Shown piece after piece: positions 27,246-38,666 of a stretch of 64,000 nucleotides of DNA. Source of the stretch: Mycolicibacterium vulneris (lineage in GTDB: Bacteria > Actinomycetota > Actinomycetes > Mycobacteriales > Mycobacteriaceae); contig NZ_NCXM01000001.1 of assembly GCF_002104765.1 (NCBI RefSeq), forward strand, positions 248,001-312,000. The letters are read 5' to 3'. Numbering within the stretch: the first letter of the stretch is position 1; each line of letters starts with the position of its first letter. Position numbers and translations under genes: made by a program. Under the pieces are notes generated by a model. It was not told where the DNA came from, ran no database searches, and saw only the letters and a program-made list of their open reading frames with translations.

Positions 27246-28156
27246 TGGTTTCGTGGCCCGACCCGGGAACCCGGGTGACGGTTCGCTACCGCCGCCCGGC
27301 CGGTTCAGTGCCGCCGTTGACCGATGCGGTGGGCCACCTGCTGGCGGTCGACCCGATGGTGCGGGTGCGGACGAAGACCGGCGCGGTCGTCGAATTCGCG
27401 CCCTCCGACGCGATCGCGCTGCGGGTGCTTACCGACACCCCCATCCGCACCTCGCAGATCCGCGCGCTCGAGCATGCCGCCGCCGCGGCCTGGCCGGGGG
27501 CGGAGCACTCCTGGTTGGACGGCTGGCTGCTGCGGGCTGGCCACGACATTGGGCTCGCTGCCAATTCCGCAGTGCCGCTGGATCTTTCGGCCCAGGTGGG
27601 CGCCGTCCCGGCGATCGTCGACTGGTATGAACGCCGCGGCCTGACGCCCCGGCTGGCCCTTCCCGACCGGATACTGCCGTCGCCGCCCGGACTGAACGGC
27701 GAACGCACGGAACTGGTTGTGGTGCGCGATCTTTCCGACGTGCCAGCCCGCGATGTCGGCCCGTCCGTTGCCTTGTCAGCGCGCCCCGACGACGCGTGGC
27801 TGCGCATGTCCGGCGGCGACATTCCGGTCGACGTGCTCACCGCCGTCCTCGACGGCGAGCTCGCGTTCGCCAGGCACGGCGACGCAGCGGTCGCGCGCGC
27901 CGCGGTGACCGGCGCACCCGATGGCGCGCGCTGGGTGGGCATCTCGTGCGTGCGCTACGCGGACCACGCCGACGAGGGGACGGCGGTGGACTTGTGCGAG
28001 GCGTTGCTGGCGTGGGGCGCCTGGCGCGGCGCGACGCGCGGCTACCTGCGGGTGCCCGACGCCGGCGCGACGACGCTTGCCGCGGCGCTGGGATTCCGGC
28101 TGCATCACCGCCGCCGCTACTTCCCGGTGCGCCCCGGCGGCTGGGATAGCGTCTAG
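27245..28156 (+). CDS. GNAT-family N-acetyltransferase (Rv0428c-like)
   Basis: A 303-residue protein. The N-terminal 70 residues resemble a small beta-barrel (PDPGTRVTVRYR), and the C-terminal half carries the GNAT fold: WVGISCVRYADHADEGTAVD, LCEALLAWGAWRGATRGYLR and the closing AATTLAAALGF-like helix with LGFRLHHRRRYF. The CoA-binding Q/RxxGxG/A motif is weak. The acceptor is unknown. It is coupled to def by TGATG and followed 2 bp later by xthA. Confidence 0.85.
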   Translation: MVSWPDPGTRVTVRYRRPAGSVPPLTDAVGHLLAVDPMVRVRTKTGAVVEFAPSDAIALRVLTDTPIRTSQIRALEHAAAAAWPGAEHSWLDGWLLRAGHDIGLAANSAVPLDLSAQVGAVPAIVDWYERRGLTPRLALPDRILPSPPGLNGERTELVVVRDLSDVPARDVGPSVALSARPDDAWLRMSGGDIPVDVLTAVLDGELAFARHGDAAVARAAVTGAPDGARWVGISCVRYADHADEGTAVDLCEALLAWGAWRGATRGYLRVPDAGATTLAAALGFRLHHRRRYFPVRPGGWDSV

Positions 28157-28158
28157 CC

Positions 28159-29016
28159 ATGCCCGACGGAACGATTGACGGCGGCGACCCGATTGGCGGC
28201 GGCAGGCCGCTGCGGCTGGCCACCTGGAACGTCAACTCGATCCGCAGCCGCCTGCCCCGCGTCATCGACTGGCTGGCCCGCGCCGACGTCGACGTGCTGG
28301 CCATGCAGGAAACCAAATGCTCGGACAGCCAGTTCCCCACGTTGCCGTTCTTCGAACTCGGCTACGAGGTGGCCCACGTCGGTTTCAATCAGTGGAACGG
28401 CGTGGCGATCGCGTCGCGGGTCGGCCTCGACGATGTGCAGATCGGATTCGACGGCCAGCCCACCTGGAGCAGCAAGTCAGAAGTCGCCGCCACCGCGGAG
28501 GCCCGCGCCCTGGCCGCCACGTGCGGCGGGGTCCGGATGTGGAGCCTCTACATTCCCAACGGGCGCGCCCTGGGCGATCCGCACTACACGTACAAACTCG
28601 AATGGCTTGCCGCACTCCGTGATTCGGCGGAAGGTTGGCTGCGCGACGATCCCACCGCCGCAATCGCACTGGCCGGCGACTGGAACATCGCCCCGCAAGA
28701 CGACGACGTCTGGAGTATGGAGTTCTTTGCCGGCGCCACGCACGTCTCGGAGCCGGAGCGCCGGGCGTTCGAGGCCATCGTCAAGGCGCAATTCACCGAC
28801 GTGGTACGCCCGTTCGCGCCGGGTCCCGGGGTCTACACGTATTGGGACTACACCCAGCTGCGGTTCCCGAAGCGACAGGGCATGCGCATCGATTTCATCC
28901 TGGGCTCACCGGCTTTGGCGGGCCGCGTGACCGACGCGCAGATCGTCCGCGAAGAACGTAAAGGCAAAGCGGCCAGCGATCACGCACCAGTGCTCATCGA
29001 CGTGAGGCGCGACTAG
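28159..29016 (+). CDS. xthA: Exodeoxyribonuclease III (AP endonuclease)
   Basis: A 285-residue class II AP endonuclease and 3'-5' exonuclease in base excision repair. The EEP-fold motifs are complete: LATWNVNSIRSR, AMQETKC (Glu metal ligand), WSLYIPNGRALGD, LAGDWNIAP, MRIDFILGSP and the terminal ASDHAPVLIDV. The N-terminus has a 20-residue extension before the fold. It ends a def-GNAT-xthA operon with 0-2 bp spacing. Orthologue of Rv0427c. Confidence 0.96.
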   Translation: MPDGTIDGGDPIGGGRPLRLATWNVNSIRSRLPRVIDWLARADVDVLAMQETKCSDSQFPTLPFFELGYEVAHVGFNQWNGVAIASRVGLDDVQIGFDGQPTWSSKSEVAATAEARALAATCGGVRMWSLYIPNGRALGDPHYTYKLEWLAALRDSAEGWLRDDPTAAIALAGDWNIAPQDDDVWSMEFFAGATHVSEPERRAFEAIVKAQFTDVVRPFAPGPGVYTYWDYTQLRFPKRQGMRIDFILGSPALAGRVTDAQIVREERKGKAASDHAPVLIDVRRD

Positions 29017-29147
29017 CCACGGCCTCAACGGCCGAACGAAATTCAACACGACGTCAAGCTCAGGCAAATTTGATCCGGCTTCTCGTTGTCTGCGCCATGG
29101 CAAGGTGGCAGGCTTTGGATATTCAGCAGCACAAGCAGGGAGTCATC

Positions 29148-29594
29148 ATGAGTGTCATCGGCGGAGCAGTCCGAGGCGTGAGTCAGGCGGTGAACCGCGC
29201 GGCGACCGCGACGACCGCGGCCGCCGGTGCCGTGGGTGGCGCGGCGGTCAACGGAGTCATCGGCGGCGTGACCGGAGCGGCGGAGGGCGTCAAGCGCGGC
29301 ATGAGCAGCGGGAGCCACTCGGCGCCCGCGGCCGCCCTGGCCTTCGGCGCGCTCGGCGTCGCCGGATTGGTCGAATGGCCGGTGCTGCTGGCGGTCGGGG
29401 GCAGCGCCCTGCTGATCCAGAGGTTGAGCCACAGACAAAACGGCGAGCCGCCCGCGGCCAAGGCGAATCTCAAAGCGGTGCCGGTGGAGCCGGCGCCGGA
29501 GAAACCGGCGCCCGCGAAGGCCGCCAGCAAGTCAACGGCCAAGAAAACGGCAGGACGCCGGGCGGGCACCACGGGGTTGCGCAGCACCAACTAG
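29148..29594 (+). CDS. Small Ala/Gly-rich membrane protein (Rv0426c-like)
   Basis: A 148-residue protein starting MSVIGGAVRGVSQAVNRAA. The first 60 residues are Ala/Gly/Val-rich and amphipathic; two hydrophobic stretches (about 65-77 and 79-92) surround GLVEWPVLL; the tail is Pro/Ala/Lys-rich and positively charged. Length and position match Rv0426c. The WPV motif in a hydrophobic context recurs in the gene at 29948 (ELIDWPVALVI), so the two are related. In M. tuberculosis the P-type ATPase ctpH follows; here it is absent. Function is unknown. Confidence 0.8.
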   Translation: MSVIGGAVRGVSQAVNRAATATTAAAGAVGGAAVNGVIGGVTGAAEGVKRGMSSGSHSAPAAALAFGALGVAGLVEWPVLLAVGGSALLIQRLSHRQNGEPPAAKANLKAVPVEPAPEKPAPAKAASKSTAKKTAGRRAGTTGLRSTN

Positions 29595-29947
29595 GCGAGC
29601 CGCCGCTGATCAGCCGGTCGTTTGGTCCCGCATGCCGGGGCTACCTGCCGAGATGTCCATCGCGCAACGCGATCCGTCTCGTGAGCGGACGGATCCGGGC
29701 AGATCGGACCCCGAACCGTCCGGGACGGCGCCTTCGCACCGCGACGAGACGCCCCATCGCTGTGCCGAATCTCGACGACCCCGACGCGCCACAACAGCGC
29801 ATAGAGTTCGACTAGCGGCACTTTCAGCACCAAAGCGAACGATGAAACTAGCGGATCGCCCCCGGCGTCAGTCATCGTCGACATAAGACCGACGGTGAAC
29901 GCACGACCCGGCGAGACGGGAAACCCTTCGTTACCGAAAGGCAAATG
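29595..29947. other. Intergenic region where ctpH is expected
   Basis: The 353 bp between the Rv0426c- and Rv0424c-like genes contain no convincing gene. In M. tuberculosis the large P-type ATPase gene ctpH (Rv0425c) lies between these neighbours. I found no P-type ATPase motif (DKTGT, TGES) in any frame, so no remnant is provable. A GAAAGG ribosome-binding site (29935 on) precedes the next gene. Confidence 0.6.
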
Positions 29948-30223
29948 ATGGCGGAAAAGAAGTCGCGGCGCGGCACTCCCCAGCGCGAGGCGGTGGAGAA
30001 GATCCGCGAGGCCGAAACTTTTGTGGTTAACCTGCCAGCGGTTGGCCAGGTGGAAATCCCCAGGCCAGAGCAGCTGGCGTACTTCGGCGGGTTGGCGGCC
30101 CTGGCGGCCCTAGAACTCATCGACTGGCCGGTGGCCCTGGTCATCGCCGCCGGACACTTTTTGGCAAGCAGCCACCACAACAAGCTGCTGGAGGAGCTCG
30201 GCGAGGCGATGGAGGAGGCCTAG
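29948..30223 (+). CDS. Small conserved protein (Rv0424c-like)
   Basis: A 91-residue protein starting MAEKKSRRGTPQREAVEKI; an ATG one codon earlier is also possible. A basic N-terminus is followed by a hydrophobic helix pair around ELIDWPVALVIAAGHFL and an acidic C-terminal helix (LLEELGEAMEEA). Length and position match Rv0424c. It resembles the hydrophobic part of the Rv0426c-like protein, and the two probably flank or assist ctpH in other mycobacteria; here they persist without it. Confidence 0.82.
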   Translation: MAEKKSRRGTPQREAVEKIREAETFVVNLPAVGQVEIPRPEQLAYFGGLAALAALELIDWPVALVIAAGHFLASSHHNKLLEELGEAMEEA

Positions 30224-30227
30224 CCGG

Positions 30228-33200
30228 TCAGCTCGCCGCCGGGCTCCCCCCGACGGCGTCGTCGAAGCGCAGGGTGACCCGGGTGCCGGCCGGGGTACGC
30301 AGCGTTTCCACGTTGTCGGCCAATCCGCTCATCAGCGTGAGCCCGCGGCCGCGGCGGCGGCTGCGCAGGCTAGCCGACGAATCGCCGACCCACCGCCCGG
30401 TGTCGCTGACGGTGACCGCGACAGTGCCCTGATGCAGGAAGGCCTCGATGGACACCGTCTGACGTGGCTCATTGCGGCTGCCGTGCTCGATCGCGTTGGT
30501 GACTGCTTCACCGGTTGCCAGCAGGATGTCCGTCTCGCGACGCGGCACGACGACGATGGTGTTCAGCCAATCCCGCAGCTGTTCGCGCGCGACGGGGATC
30601 TGAGCGGGTGCGGCCGGCACCACGGTGGCGAAACTGCCCGCTGCGACGTGGCTCGGCCGCAACGCGAGCACCACGACGTCGTCGCGGTAGCCGGACGGCG
30701 GGGCCATCCGGGACAGCAACTCCGCGCAGATCTGTTCCACCGGCAGGCCGGCGCACTGCGCCGCGGCCGTCTGCAGCCGGTCGAATCCGTCGTCGAGCGT
30801 CTCGCCGGGCCGTTCGATGAGTCCATCGGTGTAGAGCAGGATCAGCCCGCCCGCCGGCAGGTCGGCCGTCGCGGTGTCGCCGGGCGGTTCGCCCGCCGGG
30901 GCGTGGGCGCCGTTTCTCGTCACCGACACCGGGGCACGCCGGCCGGATTCCAGATAGACCGCCCGCCCGTCGGGCAGCACCAGCAGTGGGTACGGGTGCC
31001 CGGCGCAGCTGTAGCTGACAGTTGCGGCGCCGTCACGGCCCTCGGTGTCGATCTGCGCATAGGCCACCGTCGCGCACCGCGCACCGTCGACGCTGGCACC
31101 GTATCGGTCCAGCGCGCCCAGCACCGCGTCCGGCTCACCCGCGGTGAGCGCGGAGGCGGCGACCGCGGCACGCAGCCTGCTCATCACGATCGCCGCGGCC
31201 AGGCCGTGTCCGACCACGTCGCCGACCGATATCGCGATCCTGCCGGGGTGGTCCAGCGGGGTGACCGAATACCAGTCACCGCCGACCCGCATCGCTTCCC
31301 CGGCCGGCTGGTAGACGGCCGACACGACCGCCGCAGTGGAGCCGCGATCCAGGTCGAGGAGGTGCTCTTGGAAGTCGATGGCGATCTCGTGTTCGCGGGC
31401 CATCAGGCGAACCCGCTCCAGGGCCGAGGAGGTCAGCTCGCCCATGCGGGCGAACGCTTCGAGTTCGGCGGCGTCGAATTGGCGCGGAGCCGGCCACAGC
31501 AACGCGAGCACACCCATGATGCGGTGGGAGCCATCCCGCAGCGGGTGGGCCACGCAGGCGCGGATGCTCGCGGCGCTGTCCCCCACGGCGTGCTCGTAGC
31601 GCGGGGGCAGCTCAAACGTGTCGGCGACGACCATCGACTCACCGGTGCGCACGACATCGGCGCCGATCAGCGGGGCGTCGAGGGCGACGACGTGGTAGCG
31701 GTCGCGGAACTCCGAGGGCAGATCGCCGGCGTACTCGAACCGCACAGACTGCTCGCCGTCGACGACTCCGATCGCGACCGCACCGGCGTCGCCCGAGCCG
31801 AGGGAGGAAGCCAGCAGGGCGTCCATGATTTCGCCGACCGAGCCGGCGCCCTGCAGCGCCGAGTCGAGGTGCACCAGGTCAGCGGCCAGGCCCGACTGTG
31901 CCTCGCGACGCTGCCGGTCACGCTCACGGCCAACGGCAGACAACCTCGACGCCACCCGATCGATCAGCTCTTGGGACCGGAACGGCTTGGGCAGGTAGTC
32001 GTCGGCCCCGCCGGCGTAGCCCTCGTTGACGGCCTCGGCGCCGGCGCGGGCGGACAACATCAAAATCGGCGTCGCCGCCAATTCCGGGTCGGCGCGTATG
32101 GCGGCGACGAATCCGAAGCCGTCGAGCCCGGGCATCATCACATCGGTGACGATCGCGTCCGGGCGCAGGTTCCGCGTTGCCGCCAGCGCTGACTCGCCGT
32201 CGCCGACCAGAGCCGTCTCCCAGCGGACCGACAGCACCCGGTCCAGATGCGCGCGCATGTCGGCGTTGTCGTCGGCGATCAGCACCAGTTGGCGGGCCCT
32301 CCCGGGCTCGGCGGCGACGGGTTCGACGGCCGTCATCACCCACTGACTGGCCTCGGCGACGTACGGGTTGGTCTCATCGGGTCCCGCGGGCGACGGGTCG
32401 ACGACCGCGCCCGAAATTGATCGCGGCACCCGGATGGTCACGGTCGTCCCGCGGTCCAACTCGCTGTCGATTTGCACCGTGCCGCGGTGCAAATCAACCA
32501 GGCCCCGGACCAGAGACAAACCGATCCCGGTGCCCTCGACGCTGCGGCCACGAACGTTGTCGACCCGGTAGAAGCGCTCGAACAACAGCTTCAGATCCTC
32601 GGCGCCGATCCCGACCCCGGTGTCGCGCACGGCGATCACGCAGTCCCCAGCCTCGGTGCGTACCTGCACCGAAATCGTGCCTCGCAGCGTGTATTTGACG
32701 GCATTGGACAGCAGGTTGAGAAGAATCGTTTCCCACATGCCGGGATCGACGTCGGCCAGGGCCGGCGCGCAGTCCAGCTCGAGCTCGAGCCCCGCCCGGT
32801 GACACAGCTCGGTGAACGACGACGCGATCTGCGCGGTGAGCGCGCCGACGTCGGTGCGCACCAGCTTCGCGTTGGCCCGGCCGGCCTCAATGCGGGAGAA
32901 GTCGAGCAGCGAGTCCACCAGGCGCTGCAGACGGCGCGCGTTGCGTCCCGCGGTGGTAATCCGCTCCGCGAGAACGCTTTCCGGCGCGGCGTCGGACAGC
33001 GCGTCGTCCAGCGGTCCGAGCAGGAGGGTCAGCGGGGTGCGGAACTCGTGGCTGACATTGGTCAAGAATGCTGTCTTCGCCCGGTCCAATTCGGCCAGCG
33101 CATCGGCTCGGTGCCGTTCCTGCTCGTAGGAAACGATCGAGGCGAATGTTGACGTCAATTGGTCGGCCAGCAACTGACAGAAGCCGTGAAACTGCGTGTC

Positions 33201-34097
33201 GAGGGGGCGCCGCGGGCTGGCTCCGATCACCAAAGCGCCCGCGGTCGAGGCCTCCCCCAGCGGCAACACCAGCATCTGCCGCGGGCAATCGGCGCCCAGG
33301 ACCTCGTCGATGCCGGGGATCGCGTCTGCAAGGTCCTCGATGACCTGCCCCTCTGCCCGGGACCGCGTCGCCGCATCCCAGTCGGTCAGCTGCGCCAGTT
33401 CGCCGGGTAGCAGCGCCAGGACCGAGGGCGTCGCACCGCGCAACGTGACGTCCCCGGTCTCGCCGGCGGCGTACACGGCGATGAACGACAGGTCGGCGGG
33501 CTGCGATGCGCACACCCTGACCGCGACGCCGACCGCGTCATCGATGCTGCGGCTCTCGACGATCGCCGAGGCGATGGTGTTGAGCAAATGCAGGCGGCGC
33601 TCGCTCAACACTCGATCGGTGGTCTCATACGAGGGGCAGAAGATACCGAACGGCTTGCCGTCGGCGCCCATCAGCGGGCTGTAGGTGAAGGTAAAGAACC
33701 TTTCGACGCGCCGTCCGGCGGTCACCATCGCCAGCATCAGGTCTCGTGACCAGGTCGCCTCGCCGGAGGCGACGACGCCGGCCAGCATCGACCCGATCGA
33801 GTCCCAGATGTCCCACCACACGTCGCGGCCGGGCTGACCCAGGGCGGACGGGTGCTTGTCGCCGAGGATCTCGATATAGGCGTCGTTGTAAACCACGAAC
33901 AGGTCCTCGGTGCCCAGCCACAGCACCAGCGGGAACCGCGACGCCAGCGTCGTTGCGACGGCCGCCCGCATCTCGCCGGGCCAGTTCCGCGGCGGCCCCA
34001 GCGGATGACTGTCCCAGTCGTATTCGGCGAACCGCCGGCCCATCTCGCCGCCCAACGAAACAGCAGCGGCCAGGTCAGCCGGCAGTCGCGACTCCAT
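30228..34097 (-). CDS. Hybrid sensor kinase-receiver-GAF-SpoIIE phosphatase-RsbW protein
   Basis: A 1,289-residue cytosolic signalling protein with no membrane helix. In order: PAS (about 40-165), GAF (about 170-320), HisKA with His350 (FLTNVSHEFRTP), HATPase with NLLSNAVKY, DTGVGIG and GTGIGLSL (about 455-560), receiver with phospho-acceptor Asp652 (IVTDVMMPGLDG) and Lys704, second GAF (about 745-895), PP2C/SpoIIE phosphatase (GGDWYSV, SVGDVVGHG; about 925-1135), and a C-terminal RsbW-like HATPase (GEAVTNAIEHG, RGRGLTLMSGLAD). It thus joins two-component signalling with partner switching. The stop of the STAS gene shares a base with its ATG (TGATG); a GTG at 34100 is an alternative. Confidence 0.95.
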   Translation of the reverse strand: MESRLPADLAAAVSLGGEMGRRFAEYDWDSHPLGPPRNWPGEMRAAVATTLASRFPLVLWLGTEDLFVVYNDAYIEILGDKHPSALGQPGRDVWWDIWDSIGSMLAGVVASGEATWSRDLMLAMVTAGRRVERFFTFTYSPLMGADGKPFGIFCPSYETTDRVLSERRLHLLNTIASAIVESRSIDDAVGVAVRVCASQPADLSFIAVYAAGETGDVTLRGATPSVLALLPGELAQLTDWDAATRSRAEGQVIEDLADAIPGIDEVLGADCPRQMLVLPLGEASTAGALVIGASPRRPLDTQFHGFCQLLADQLTSTFASIVSYEQERHRADALAELDRAKTAFLTNVSHEFRTPLTLLLGPLDDALSDAAPESVLAERITTAGRNARRLQRLVDSLLDFSRIEAGRANAKLVRTDVGALTAQIASSFTELCHRAGLELELDCAPALADVDPGMWETILLNLLSNAVKYTLRGTISVQVRTEAGDCVIAVRDTGVGIGAEDLKLLFERFYRVDNVRGRSVEGTGIGLSLVRGLVDLHRGTVQIDSELDRGTTVTIRVPRSISGAVVDPSPAGPDETNPYVAEASQWVMTAVEPVAAEPGRARQLVLIADDNADMRAHLDRVLSVRWETALVGDGESALAATRNLRPDAIVTDVMMPGLDGFGFVAAIRADPELAATPILMLSARAGAEAVNEGYAGGADDYLPKPFRSQELIDRVASRLSAVGRERDRQRREAQSGLAADLVHLDSALQGAGSVGEIMDALLASSLGSGDAGAVAIGVVDGEQSVRFEYAGDLPSEFRDRYHVVALDAPLIGADVVRTGESMVVADTFELPPRYEHAVGDSAASIRACVAHPLRDGSHRIMGVLALLWPAPRQFDAAELEAFARMGELTSSALERVRLMAREHEIAIDFQEHLLDLDRGSTAAVVSAVYQPAGEAMRVGGDWYSVTPLDHPGRIAISVGDVVGHGLAAAIVMSRLRAAVAASALTAGEPDAVLGALDRYGASVDGARCATVAYAQIDTEGRDGAATVSYSCAGHPYPLLVLPDGRAVYLESGRRAPVSVTRNGAHAPAGEPPGDTATADLPAGGLILLYTDGLIERPGETLDDGFDRLQTAAAQCAGLPVEQICAELLSRMAPPSGYRDDVVVLALRPSHVAAGSFATVVPAAPAQIPVAREQLRDWLNTIVVVPRRETDILLATGEAVTNAIEHGSRNEPRQTVSIEAFLHQGTVAVTVSDTGRWVGDSSASLRSRRRGRGLTLMSGLADNVETLRTPAGTRVTLRFDDAVGGSPAAS

Positions 34098-34456
34098 CAC
34101 TGTCGTCTTCGTTGCAACGCCGCGGCCAGCGTCGGGTAAATCTCGAAGATCCGGTCCAACTCGGTGACCTGGATCGGTCGCAGTACCTGGTCGTGTTCGG
34201 CGACCAGCCGAACCGACGTTCCGCCGGATTTCGCATCCTCGTGACAGTCGAGCACCGCGTTCAACGCCGCGCTGCCGAAGAAATCAACAGCCTGCAAGTC
34301 GATCACCACCGGTCGGACCGGCTGCGCCGAGGCGAGCTCGAGCGCGGTGCTCAGGTGAGCGGTGAGCTCACCGACGGTACTGGAGTCGACATCGCCTTTC
34401 ACGCTCACGATCACTACGTCGTCGTGGGCCTCGTGCTCGACCGCCAACAACTTCAT
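34097..34456 (-). CDS. STAS-domain anti-sigma factor antagonist
   Basis: A 119-residue single STAS domain. The segment VVIDLQAVDFFGSAALNAVL contains Ser62 at the place phosphorylated in SpoIIAA/RsbV proteins. Phosphorylation by an RsbW-type kinase would release it from that kinase, and a SpoIIE-type phosphatase would restore it; both activities are present in the fused protein encoded directly downstream, with TGATG coupling. It is therefore the natural partner of that protein (inference). The cognate sigma factor is not in this window. Confidence 0.93.
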   Translation of the reverse strand: MKLLAVEHEAHDDVVIVSVKGDVDSSTVGELTAHLSTALELASAQPVRPVVIDLQAVDFFGSAALNAVLDCHEDAKSGGTSVRLVAEHDQVLRPIQVTELDRIFEIYPTLAAALQRRRQ

Positions 34457-34585
34457 GCCTTTCGCCGCAGCCTACGTCGGGATCTGCAGCCGCTAAGCCC
34501 GATGAGCGGCGGGGATGCACGGTCGCGCATCGCAGACCCCCAGAGATTAACCCGTACCCGAACTGCTCGTTTACCGATTCGTTGG

Positions 34586-35293
34586 TTACCCAGTGGGCTC
34601 GCGAGGAATCCTCTCGTGCACGGTCAGCAGCAAATGGTCGAACTGACTTTGCAGGGCGGCCACCGGTGCCGGCAGGGTGGTCGCTTCGGCGAGCAGCTGC
34701 TTGGCCAGGGCACGCAGTTTCACATTGGTTTCCTGCGACCGCCACTGCAGCACGCGAAACGCGTGCTCGGCGCTGACCCGGTACACGTACATCAGCACGC
34801 CCTTGGCCTGTTCGATGGCCGCGCGGCTCTCGAACAGGTCCGGCAGCGCCTCGTCGAGCACCTCCTGGCGGGCCTCGTCGAACGTGTTGGTGAGGTCGAT
34901 GTAGTAACCCTCGGTGCCCCGCACGGCGCCCGACTCGTCCAGCATGCGGTCGGCGACGACGATCGCGTCGTGCACCGCGCCCGCGGTGTCGATGAACCGG
35001 TGCCTGCTCGAGAACGACTCCTCGGACTGCAGGGCGTGGTCGAGCAGCTCCTGCACATGCGCGCGGTCGTCGGGATGCTTGTGCGACAACAGCAGTTTGG
35101 TCGTCGGCACGACCTCCCCCGGTTCGTAGCCGTGCATTCTGGCGACCTCGTCGGACCATTCCCAGCGTTGCCCGACGAACCAGAAGCGGAACGCGCCGAC
35201 GTTCAGATATCCAGGGGCCGGGTCAATCGGCTCGGAAAATCGCGCACCGTCCCCATTGGATGACGATTCCCCTGTTCGCCTGCGCTGTTGCAC
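34586..35293 (-). CDS. PAS-ANTAR RNA-binding regulator
   Basis: A 235-residue protein. A PAS domain (about 30-135; FRFWFVGQRWEWSDEVARMH, HPDDRAHVQELLDHALQ) is followed by an ANTAR domain (about 150-205; LFESRAAIEQAKGVLMYVYR, AFRVLQWRSQETNVKLRALA), the RNA-binding three-helix unit that causes antitermination at paired hairpins. It lies upstream of the STAS and hybrid kinase genes on the same strand, with a 129-bp gap. The sensed signal is unknown. The gene is absent from this place in M. tuberculosis. Confidence 0.93.
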   Translation of the reverse strand: MQQRRRTGESSSNGDGARFSEPIDPAPGYLNVGAFRFWFVGQRWEWSDEVARMHGYEPGEVVPTTKLLLSHKHPDDRAHVQELLDHALQSEESFSSRHRFIDTAGAVHDAIVVADRMLDESGAVRGTEGYYIDLTNTFDEARQEVLDEALPDLFESRAAIEQAKGVLMYVYRVSAEHAFRVLQWRSQETNVKLRALAKQLLAEATTLPAPVAALQSQFDHLLLTVHERIPREPTG

Positions 35294-35408
35294 GTCTGCA
35301 TTTTTCCACTACGGGATTGCCCTCGGCTACCTCCCCGGGCGGAAAAGGCTGTCAACCATGTCACTCGGTCCGGGGTGGGGGTAACGTCGCGTGCGGACCC
35401 ATCCACAT

Positions 35409-35497
35409 GACGCGGGAGCGCACGCCGAGTGCGCTGAGAGGACGGCTCGGGGCCGTCGACCGTACGAACCTGACCGGGTAATGCCGGCGTAGGGAGA
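35409..35497 (+). promoter_or_regulatory. TPP riboswitch upstream of thiC
   Basis: The THI-box hallmarks are present in order: GCGCTGAGAGG (35431 on), a variable hairpin, then ACCTGACCGGGTAATGCCGG (from 35468) and CGTAGGGAG. The final AGGGAG (35491-35496) is also the ribosome-binding site, 8 nt before the thiC ATG, so thiamine pyrophosphate binding would hide it and block translation. This is the standard control of thiC. Confidence 0.95.
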
Positions 35498-35500
35498 TGA

Positions 35501-37980
<2,480 letters not shown>

Positions 37981-37984
37981 TCGC

Positions 37985-38620
37985 ATGAACCTCGATCAGA
38001 TCGCGGGCATCGCGCACGAACCCGTAGGCGACCATAAGCGCGGCCCAAAAGGAATAGTGGTCCTGACCCACGGCGCCGGCGGCAACCGAGATTCCGTTCT
38101 GCTGCAACAGGTTTGCGACGAATGGGCGCAGCGCGGCTGGCTGGCGGTGCGCTACAACCTGCCCTACCGCCGCCGCCGGCCCAGCGGCCCGCCCTCGGGT
38201 TCGGCCGGCACCGACCGGGCCGGCATCGTCGAGGCCATCACGCTGTGCCGCGGCCTTGCCGACGGCCCGCTGATCGCCGGTGGACATTCCTATGGCGGGC
38301 GGCAGACGTCCATGGTGGTTGCGGCCGGGGAGGCCGCGGTGGACGTGCTGACGCTGTTCTCCTATCCGGTGCATCCCCCGGGCAAACCCGAACGCGCCCG
38401 CACCGAGCACCTGCCCGACATTACGGTGCCGACGGTATTCACGCACGGCACCTCGGATCCGTTCGGCACGCCCGACGAACTGCGTGCCGCCGCCGCGTTG
38501 ATCACTGGAACGACCGCCGTCGTCGAGATTGCCAGTGCCCGCCACGATCTGCGGTCCAAGACGTTGAACGTGCCGGCGTTGGCCGTCGATGCGGCTCTAC
38601 AGCTGCTCGGGCGTAATTAG
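37985..38620 (+). CDS. Alpha/beta hydrolase, KANL3/Tex30-like (Rv0421c-like)
   Basis: A 211-residue hydrolase of the KANL3/Tex30 group. It shows the oxyanion segment LTHGAGGNRDS, the nucleophile elbow GGHSYGG, and a likely acid in THGTSDPFG with His in SARHDLRS. The substrate is unknown. It follows thiD by 4 bp, as Rv0421c does. Its TAG stop lies within the left arm of the MarR operator, so transcription of this gene and regulator binding may interfere. The Rv0420c membrane gene that follows in M. tuberculosis is missing. Confidence 0.88.
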   Translation: MNLDQIAGIAHEPVGDHKRGPKGIVVLTHGAGGNRDSVLLQQVCDEWAQRGWLAVRYNLPYRRRRPSGPPSGSAGTDRAGIVEAITLCRGLADGPLIAGGHSYGGRQTSMVVAAGEAAVDVLTLFSYPVHPPGKPERARTEHLPDITVPTVFTHGTSDPFGTPDELRAAAALITGTTAVVEIASARHDLRSKTLNVPALAVDAALQLLGRN

Positions 38621-38654
38621 ACAGTTAAAACTGGACAGTTTGGACTGTCTAATT
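38615..38654. promoter_or_regulatory. Large palindromic MarR operator
   Basis: Perfect 11-bp inverted arms AATTAGACAGT (38615-38625) and ACTGTCTAATT (38644-38654) with an 18-nt spacer. The spacer contains the nested CAGTT-AA-AACTG (38622-38633) and another GGACAGT half. The AT-rich site ends 13 bp before the MarR start, so it should be the autoregulatory operator. Confidence 0.82.
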
Positions 38655-38666
38655 TAGGCTGGTGCC

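Noticed and set aside
29591..29944. Minus-strand frame as a ctpH remnant or new gene
   Set aside because: The 117-residue product shows no P-type ATPase motif, signal or known domain and lacks a convincing ribosome-binding site.
34490..34515. Another copy of the dispersed hairpin element
   Set aside because: Only the short string TAAGCCCGATG resembles the element; the rest and the pairing arms do not match.
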